A DNA stretch of 64,000 nt from Chryseobacterium sp. JAH (lineage in GTDB: Bacteria; Bacteroidota; Bacteroidia; Flavobacteriales; Weeksellaceae): positions 124,001 through 188,000 of the forward strand of contig NZ_LMAH01000004.1 of NCBI RefSeq assembly GCF_001507335.1, written 5' to 3'. Positions 58,738 through 64,000 of the stretch are shown in pieces. Position numbers and translations under genes: made by a program. How positions within the stretch are numbered: position 1 is the first letter of the stretch; each line of letters starts with the position of its first letter. The notes beneath the pieces were generated by a model that had not been told where the DNA came from, searched no databases, and was given only the letters and a program-made list of their open reading frames with translations.

Positions 58738-60818
58738 CTTTAGAAACTTCCATAGAATTTGTAAAGGGAATCGGTCCTGAACGAGCCAAACTCATCAAAA
58801 ATGTTTTGGGAATGTCTACTGTCGAAGATCTTCTGCACTTCTACCCGATTCGCTACATTGATAAAAATAAAATTTATAAAATCGGAAATCTTCAGGAAAG
58901 CAATCTTGAAATTCAGTTAAAAGGAAAAATTTCCAACGTTCAGGAAATCCACAATGGAAAAATAAAAAGGCTGACCGCAAAATTCAACGACGATACAGGA
59001 AGTATGGATTTGGTTTGGTTTCAGTATTCAAAATGGCTGAAAGAACAACTTCCGGTGAACCGTGAGGTTTTTATTTTCGGGAAAATTAATGCATTCAATC
59101 ATCAGTTTTCTATGCCTCATCCGGAAATTGAACTGGATGAGAAAAAAGAAAAAGACAACCGTTTACGACCTATCTATCCAAGTTCTGAGAAGCTTACCAA
59201 AAGAGGTCTCAATCAGAAGTTTTTTCAGGTTATTTTAAGAAATATCTGTAAAGAAATTCCAAATTTAATTCAGGAAAACCTCCCGGAATATATTATTAAA
59301 TCGATGAAATTTTTATCGAGGCAACAAACGTATTTAAATATTCACTTTCCGGAAAACTTAGAATATTTTGAAAGAGCTGATTTCAGATTAAAATTTGAAG
59401 AATCATTCTTTTTTCAATTAGGTTTCGGCTTAAAAAAAGCACACCATAAGGCAAAATCACATGGGAATCCGTTCTCTATTGTCGGTGATTATTTCACTGA
59501 TTTTTATGAAAATCACTTACCTTTTGAACTGACCAATGCACAAAAACGTGTTTTAAAGGAAATCCGTCTTGACATGAAAAAGCCCATTCAAATGAACCGT
59601 CTTTTGCAAGGCGATGTAGGTTCAGGAAAAACAATGGTCGCTTTATTAACGATGTTGCTTGCCCTTGACAACGGTTTTCAAAGTTGCCTAATGGCACCGA
59701 CAGAAATTCTTGCGCAGCAACATTACAACGGAATTAAGGATTTACTGAAAGACACCAATATTAGAGTCAATATCCTTACAGGTTCAGTAAAAGCTTCCGC
59801 CAGAAAAATCATCCACGAAGAACTGGAAAATGGCGAACTTGCAATTCTGGTGGGAACTCACGCAGTCTTGGAAGATAAGGTGAAATTTAAAAATCTTGGT
59901 TTAGCAATTATCGATGAGCAACACAGATTTGGCGTGGCACAGCGCGCAAAACTTTGGGCAAAAAATAAAATTCCACCACATATTTTGGTGATGACGGCAA
60001 CCCCAATACCAAGGACTTTGGCGATGAGTTTTTATTCTGACCTGGATGTTTCTGTCATTGACGAAATGCCAGTTGGAAGGAAACCGATTATCACAGCTCA
60101 CCGACGTGAAAAAGACCGTGCTTATGTTTATAATTTCTGTCATGAAGAAATCAGAAAAGGCCGACAGATTTATTTTGTTTATCCTTTGATTGAAGAATCC
60201 GAAACATTAGACTATAAAAATCTGATGGAAGGTCTGGAACATGTGATGGAAAATTTTTCAAATTACAACGTCACCATGCTTCACGGAAAAATGAAACCTG
60301 ACGAAAAAGATGAAGCTATGAATTATTTCGCATCAGGAAACTCACAAATAATGGTTGCTACCACTGTGATCGAAGTTGGTGTCAATGTTCCTAATGCTTC
60401 TGTAATGGTGATTGAAAGCGCTGAAAGATTTGGTTTATCGCAGCTTCATCAGTTACGAGGTCGTGTTGGCAGAGGTGCAGAACAGAGTTACTGTATTCTC
60501 ATGACTTCAGATAAATTATCGACAGAAAGCCGAACCAGAATTAGAACCATGACTGAAACCAATGACGGCTTTAAAATTTCTGAAGTTGATATGCAGTTGC
60601 GTGGTCCCGGCGATATTTTAGGAACGCAGCAAAGTGGTGTGGTAGATTTCAAAAGACTTGATCTGGTGAATGATTCTGACATCATTAAAAATACCAAAAA
60701 TATGGTTGAAAAGATACTTGAAGCCGATCCTTTACTGATGAGAACGGAACATCAGATCATCAAAAATTACTACCTGCAGTATTATAAAGGAAAAAATAAG
60801 TGGAGTAAGATTTCGTAA
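58734..60818 (+). CDS. recG: ATP-dependent DNA helicase RecG
   Basis: A 694-residue superfamily 2 helicase that reverses stalled replication forks and migrates Holliday junctions. The N-terminal wedge/OB domain (VEFVKGIGPERAKLI; ISNVQEIHNGKIKRL) is followed by motif I LLQGDVGSGKTMVALL (about 282-297), motif II DEQH (IIDEQHRFGVAQRAKLW), TATPIPRTLAMS (motif III) and QLRGRVGRGAEQSYC (motif VI). The full length and all motifs are present. It is coupled to the upstream membrane protein gene by a 4-bp overlap. Confidence 0.97.
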   Translation: MTLETSIEFVKGIGPERAKLIKNVLGMSTVEDLLHFYPIRYIDKNKIYKIGNLQESNLEIQLKGKISNVQEIHNGKIKRLTAKFNDDTGSMDLVWFQYSKWLKEQLPVNREVFIFGKINAFNHQFSMPHPEIELDEKKEKDNRLRPIYPSSEKLTKRGLNQKFFQVILRNICKEIPNLIQENLPEYIIKSMKFLSRQQTYLNIHFPENLEYFERADFRLKFEESFFFQLGFGLKKAHHKAKSHGNPFSIVGDYFTDFYENHLPFELTNAQKRVLKEIRLDMKKPIQMNRLLQGDVGSGKTMVALLTMLLALDNGFQSCLMAPTEILAQQHYNGIKDLLKDTNIRVNILTGSVKASARKIIHEELENGELAILVGTHAVLEDKVKFKNLGLAIIDEQHRFGVAQRAKLWAKNKIPPHILVMTATPIPRTLAMSFYSDLDVSVIDEMPVGRKPIITAHRREKDRAYVYNFCHEEIRKGRQIYFVYPLIEESETLDYKNLMEGLEHVMENFSNYNVTMLHGKMKPDEKDEAMNYFASGNSQIMVATTVIEVGVNVPNASVMVIESAERFGLSQLHQLRGRVGRGAEQSYCILMTSDKLSTESRTRIRTMTETNDGFKISEVDMQLRGPGDILGTQQSGVVDFKRLDLVNDSDIIKNTKNMVEKILEADPLLMRTEHQIIKNYYLQYYKGKNKWSKIS

Positions 60819-60908
60819 TAACCAGTTTCTCCTACAGCCAAGAAATTTCTTTAAATCAAACAGATTCCCTTTAATAAACTCAAGATAAAAAGCCGAATCT
60901 TATTTGAT

Positions 60909-61406
60909 TTAAAATCTTCTTTCCATCAGATAATCATCCATTACATACCCATTTCCAATATCGAAGACACCCTCATTGTAGATGTTATAACCTTGAGACT
61001 CGTAGAATTTTTGTGCAGAATTATATTTATTGACATTTAAAATAATTCTGTTGTCGCCACTTTCCTTTACTTTTTGATTTAAAAATTCCAAAGTTTTTTT
61101 TCCTAAACCTTTTCCTTTGCTTTCCGGAACCAAATAAATTCGGTGAAGTTTTGTTGTCTGATTTTCGTAATGATTTTCGTACCCTAAAAATCCATCATAG
61201 GAATGTAAGTTTTCGTCAAAGACAAGATAATAATGATAATCCGGATTTTTCAAATGCTCTGAAATTTCTGCTTCGGAATACATTGTGTCGAGCATGTATT
61301 TCATATGTTCTTTGGAGAGTATGTCTGCGTATGCATTTTCCCATGATCTTTTTGCCAAATCCTGAATCAAGGGTATATCTTTTTCTGTTGCTTTGATTAA
61401 TTTCAT
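60909..61406 (-). CDS. GNAT family N-acetyltransferase
   Basis: 165 residues from ATG 61406 (MKLIKATEKDIPLIQDLAKR); the longer frame begins in sequence with no coding look. The acetyl-CoA pyrophosphate loop is YLVPESKGKGLGKKTLEFLN (Q/R-x-x-G-x-G/A form), followed by IILNVNKYNSAQKFYESQGY, the classic motif A/B end of GNATs. The acceptor is unknown. It converges on recG with 90 bp between; no terminator is obvious there. Confidence 0.9.
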   Translation of the reverse strand: MKLIKATEKDIPLIQDLAKRSWENAYADILSKEHMKYMLDTMYSEAEISEHLKNPDYHYYLVFDENLHSYDGFLGYENHYENQTTKLHRIYLVPESKGKGLGKKTLEFLNQKVKESGDNRIILNVNKYNSAQKFYESQGYNIYNEGVFDIGNGYVMDDYLMERRF

Positions 61407-61559
61407 TTCTGAATAATTATTAGATTTTTTTAAAAAACACATTAGAACACTTAAGAAGAAACCAAAGATTTTCAAGAACTAATGTCTTCTTCTAAACATT
61501 CGAATCAATCACTTCACGTAACTTATGTTTAAAAAAAATGTAGTTATTTTTTTTAGATT

Positions 61560-61592
61560 AAAAAAGTGAAAAGCATTAAGCCTTTCACTTTT
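61560..61592 (-). terminator. Intrinsic terminator of dapA
   Basis: On the minus strand AAAAGTGAAA / loop / TTTCACTTTT is followed by TTTAATC. Confidence 0.7.
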
Positions 61593-61623
61593 AATATGTT
61601 ATAGAAATTGACTTTTAACTCAA

Positions 61624-62496
61624 TTAGATTTTCGCCATTTCAGCTTTTATTTTCGCACAAAGTCCTTCCGATGCAGGAACCAATGGAAGTCTCAAATAGT
61701 TTTTGATCAATCCTTTTTCTGCCAAAACCACTTTAATTCCGCAAGGATTTCCTTCAGCAAAAATCAGTCTTGTCATTTCAACCAATTTATTGTGAATTTC
61801 ATACGCTTCATCTACTTTTTTATCAAAAGCCAACTGAACCATCGTTGAAAATTCTCTCGGATAACCCTGGCCAATTACAGAGATCACTCCTGCTCCACCC
61901 GCCAAAGTCACAGGAAGAGTAAATTCATCATCCCCTGAAACTAAGTTGAAGCCTTCTGGCTTTTTTCTTAATATATCAAAATACTGAAGAATGTTTGGTG
62001 CAGCTTCTTTAATCAAGAATAAATTCGGGAATTCTTTTGCTAAACGCAAAGTCGTATCTGCCTCAACGTTTTGTCCGGTTCTTGAAGGAACGTTATAAAT
62101 GATAATATTTTTTCCGGTAGAAGCCAACATTTTATAATGCTGGTAAAGCCCTTCCTGATTTGGTTTGTTGTAATATGGAGACACAGATAAAACGGCTTCA
62201 AAATCAGACAAATCTGTTTCTTCGATCTGCTGTTTGACTTCTAGAGTATTGTTTCCGCCAATTCCCAAAACCAATGGAAGACGTTTATTATTAACCTTAA
62301 TGATGTGCTCAACTACCTGTTTCTTCTCGTCCGAAGAAAGTGTTGCAGCTTCCGCTGTAGTTCCCAATACCACCAAATAGTTGGTTCCGTTTTCGATGTT
62401 GTACTCTATGAGTTTTTTCAAACTTTCGAAATCTACGGATAAATCTTCATTAAAGGGCGTTACCAAAGCAACACCTACTCCTTTTAAAATGCTCAT
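61624..62496 (-). CDS. dapA: 4-hydroxy-tetrahydrodipicolinate synthase DapA
   Basis: A 290-residue TIM-barrel aldolase that condenses pyruvate and aspartate semialdehyde in lysine and diaminopimelate synthesis. LVTPFNEDLSVDFESL, GTTAEAATLSSDEK (substrate Thr-Thr), YYNKPNQEGLYQHY, IIYNVPSRTGQN (catalytic Tyr) and FLIKEAAPN (Schiff-base Lys, about 161) are intact, with GVISVIGQ near the C-terminus. It is monocistronic. It is divergent from the 5'-nucleotidase genes, sharing a 107-bp promoter region. Confidence 0.97.
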   Translation of the reverse strand: MSILKGVGVALVTPFNEDLSVDFESLKKLIEYNIENGTNYLVVLGTTAEAATLSSDEKKQVVEHIIKVNNKRLPLVLGIGGNNTLEVKQQIEETDLSDFEAVLSVSPYYNKPNQEGLYQHYKMLASTGKNIIIYNVPSRTGQNVEADTTLRLAKEFPNLFLIKEAAPNILQYFDILRKKPEGFNLVSGDDEFTLPVTLAGGAGVISVIGQGYPREFSTMVQLAFDKKVDEAYEIHNKLVEMTRLIFAEGNPCGIKVVLAEKGLIKNYLRLPLVPASEGLCAKIKAEMAKI

Positions 62497-62515
62497 CTGT
62501 TAGAAATATTTTCCC

Positions 62516-62547
62516 CAAATTTAATAATTTCATACAAGAATTTACAA
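62516..62547 (-). promoter_or_regulatory. Promoter of dapA (TTG-N21-TAAATTTG)
   Basis: On the minus strand TAAATTTG (62523-62516) is a perfect -7 match, 19 bp before the ATG, with a TTG 21 bp further upstream. Confidence 0.6.
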
Positions 62548-62577
62548 TATTTAATCCTGTTTTATTATACATATAAT

Positions 62578-62585
62578 TATATTTG
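62578..62585 (+). promoter_or_regulatory. -7 promoter element TATATTTG of split 5'-nucleotidase operon
   Basis: A perfect TAnnTTTG that overlaps an in-frame TTG at 62583, so the real start is ATG 62604. Confidence 0.65.
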
Positions 62586-62603
62586 CATTATACTAAAGAA
62601 ATT

Positions 62604-63359
62604 ATGCAAAATAAATTCTTATTACTAGGAATTGCTCTGTTCTCACTCACAGCCTGTAAAACGACATCGTTGAAGCTTGCCAATGTGCAGATACAGAAGA
62701 ATATTACTATTAATCAAGACTTGAAGGACAATGAAGATTTTGCGAAATTTATTGAGCCTTACACACAAAAACTCAATAAAGAGATGAATCAAAAAATCTC
62801 TTACACTCAAGTTGATTTAACAAAAGAAGGTGATAACAGTAATCTGGGAAATCTTTTGGCAGATTACACCTTCGAGGGAGCGAATGTTTGGGCGAAAGCA
62901 AATCTCAATAAAAACATCGATGCAGCACTTATCAATATCGGAGGAATCCGTACGACGATTGGGAAAGGTGACATACTTCTGAAAAATGTTTTTGAAGTGA
63001 TGCCTTTTGAAAATGAAGTGATTATTGTAAAATTCAAAGGTTCAGATTTGCAGGGACTTTTTGATTATTATGCTAAAAATTTAAAGAATAATCCGGTTTC
63101 CCATTTGTATATAGAAACTAATGATGGAAATATTTTAAAAAGTTTAATCAACGGAAATCCGGTAAATCCTTCTCAGGATTATTACATTGCAACATCTGAT
63201 TATCTGGCTTTGGGTGGTGACAATATGAAGTTTTTCGCAAAAGGACAATCAATTTCTACAGGTATAAAATTGAGAGACCTTTTTATCGAATATTTTAAGA
63301 AAAATCAGCAAATCAATCCTACAGAGGACGTTCGTTTAAATTTTATCGGGAAGAAGTAA
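62604..63359 (+). CDS. 5'-nucleotidase, C-terminal domain lipoprotein
   Basis: 251 residues from ATG 62604 (MQNKFLLLGIALFSLTAC, lipobox LTAC). It contains only the C-terminal substrate-binding domain of the 5'-nucleotidase/UshA family: GDNSNLGNLLADYTFEGANV, LINIGGIRTTIGKGDI, EVMPFENEVIIVKFKG and ATSDYLALGGDN. The metallophosphatase half is the next gene, overlapping by one base (TAATG). The two proteins probably assemble to hydrolyse nucleotides outside the cytoplasm, releasing nucleosides and phosphate. Confidence 0.9.
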   Translation: MQNKFLLLGIALFSLTACKTTSLKLANVQIQKNITINQDLKDNEDFAKFIEPYTQKLNKEMNQKISYTQVDLTKEGDNSNLGNLLADYTFEGANVWAKANLNKNIDAALINIGGIRTTIGKGDILLKNVFEVMPFENEVIIVKFKGSDLQGLFDYYAKNLKNNPVSHLYIETNDGNILKSLINGNPVNPSQDYYIATSDYLALGGDNMKFFAKGQSISTGIKLRDLFIEYFKKNQQINPTEDVRLNFIGKK

Positions 63360-64000
63360 TGGATAGAAAAAGTTTTTTAAAAACGATAACAGGCGGATCT
63401 TTAGCGATGACTTTAGCTCCGAATTTACTGATGGCTGAGGAATTAAATTTAAATTCTTTCTCTTCAGCCAATAAGTTAACGATTCTTCATACCAACGATC
63501 AACACAGCAGAATTGAACCTTTCGATTCTAGTTACACACGAAATCCCAATCAGGGTGGTTTTGCGAGAAGAGCAAGCTTAATTCAGAAAATCAGAAGCGA
63601 AGAAAGCAACCTGCTATTGCTTGATTCCGGTGATATTTTTCAGGGAACTCCTTATTTTAATTTTTTTGGAGGAGAGCTTGAGTTTAAACTGATGTCGATG
63701 ATGAATTATGATGCTTCCACTATGGGAAATCACGATTTCGATAACGGTTTAGACGGATTTTTAAAGGTTCTTCCGAATGCGCAGTTTCCGTTTATCTGCT
63801 CAAATTATGATTTTAAGAATACCATTTTAGACGGAAGAACTTCACAGTATAAAATTTTCAACAAAAACGGAATTAAGGTCGGAATTTTCGGAGTCGGAAT
63901 CGAACTTGACGGTTTGGTTGGAAAAAAACAATATGGTGAAACCATTTGGTCCAATCCAATTGATGTGGCACAACATTATTCCAACTTTCTAAAAAATGAA
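63359..64000 (+). CDS. 5'-nucleotidase, N-terminal metallophosphatase (partial, cut by window end)
   Basis: The first 214 codons are visible. The N-terminus MDRKSFLKTITGGSLAMTLA looks like a Tat-type signal with R-K in place of the twin arginine. The metallophosphatase motifs ILHTNDQHSRI (D-x-H), LLDSGDIFQGTP (GD) and TMGNHDFDNG (GNHD) are intact, giving the two-metal centre of UshA-like nucleotidases. The start shares one base with the previous stop codon. The gene continues beyond the window. Confidence 0.92.
   Translation, partial: MDRKSFLKTITGGSLAMTLAPNLLMAEELNLNSFSSANKLTILHTNDQHSRIEPFDSSYTRNPNQGGFARRASLIQKIRSEESNLLLLDSGDIFQGTPYFNFFGGELEFKLMSMMNYDASTMGNHDFDNGLDGFLKVLPNAQFPFICSNYDFKNTILDGRTSQYKIFNKNGIKVGIFGVGIELDGLVGKKQYGETIWSNPIDVAQHYSNFLKNE

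Noticed and set aside
58192..60818. Membrane protein plus RecG as a defence pair
   Set aside because: RecG is a standard housekeeping enzyme with all normal motifs; a 4-bp overlap with an unknown membrane protein is not evidence of a defence system.

Overview
The window reads as a chromosomal segment of a low-GC member of the Bacteroidota, family Weeksellaceae, most likely Chryseobacterium or a close relative. The evidence is a complete gldK-gldL-gldM-gldN type IX secretion (T9SS) operon, two secreted proteins with T9SS sorting domains (one type A, one type B), a DUF4270 lipoprotein, split transketolase genes, many lipoproteins, and recurrent Bacteroidota promoters of the form TTTG-N17-20-TAnnTTTG. 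Shine-Dalgarno sequences are essentially absent. Most of the window is core housekeeping sequence, cut into short transcription units by clear intrinsic terminators.

Layout. 0-6.4 kb: FMN reductase, OsmC, a small GNAT, a sodium:solute symporter, two-gene transketolase, a small membrane protein and an Lrp/AsnC regulator. 6.5-16.7 kb: tamB, divergent by only 4 bp from tsaD, then RNA modification genes (rsmE, a TrmH-type methylase), an asparaginase and a gene broken by two compensating frameshifts. 16.7-20.1 kb: the only clearly accessory stretch. It starts at tRNA-Ser(GGA) and holds a glycine-rich T9SS cargo protein, a small secreted ORF, an IS3-type transposase remnant and a degenerate second copy of the tRNA-Ser 3' end plus terminator. 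20.2-26.5 kb: a tripartite RND efflux operon. 26.6-37.3 kb: a small lipoprotein, an FAD oxidoreductase, the T9SS core operon, glmS, DUF4270 and a starch-synthase-like gene. 37.4-49.4 kb: panC, a Lys-Leu-Lys tRNA cluster, aroK, an S4 protein, a glutamate-synthase-like flavoprotein, mtaB, several orphan proteins, a type B sorted giant adhesin-like protein and a glucan phosphorylase homologue. 50.2-58.1 kb: dipeptidyl peptidase IV, three POT peptide transporters in a row and a periplasmic thioredoxin. 58.2-64 kb: a membrane protein with recG, a GNAT, dapA, and a 5'-nucleotidase split over two genes, the second cut by the window edge.

How the genes work together. GldK/L/M/N form the ring and motor of the T9SS that would export the two CTD-bearing cargo proteins encoded here. 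DPP IV cuts dipeptides from proline-containing peptides and the three POT carriers next to it can import them, so 50-57.6 kb looks like a peptide-utilisation module. TsaD and MtaB act in sequence on the same t6A37 modification of tRNA. PanC, AroK, DapA, GlmS and transketolase are biosynthetic core enzymes.

I did not find a clear new defence or mobile system. The most unusual signals are the tRNA-Ser-bounded accessory segment with its ALK-like glycine-rich secreted protein, a glucan phosphorylase homologue with serine where the PLP lysine should be, a starch synthase reduced to an eroded N-terminal domain, orphan PD-(D/E)XK-like and transglutaminase-like proteins, a five-copy heptamer repeat in front of osmC, and several promoters placed so close to the start codon that the mRNAs should be leaderless.
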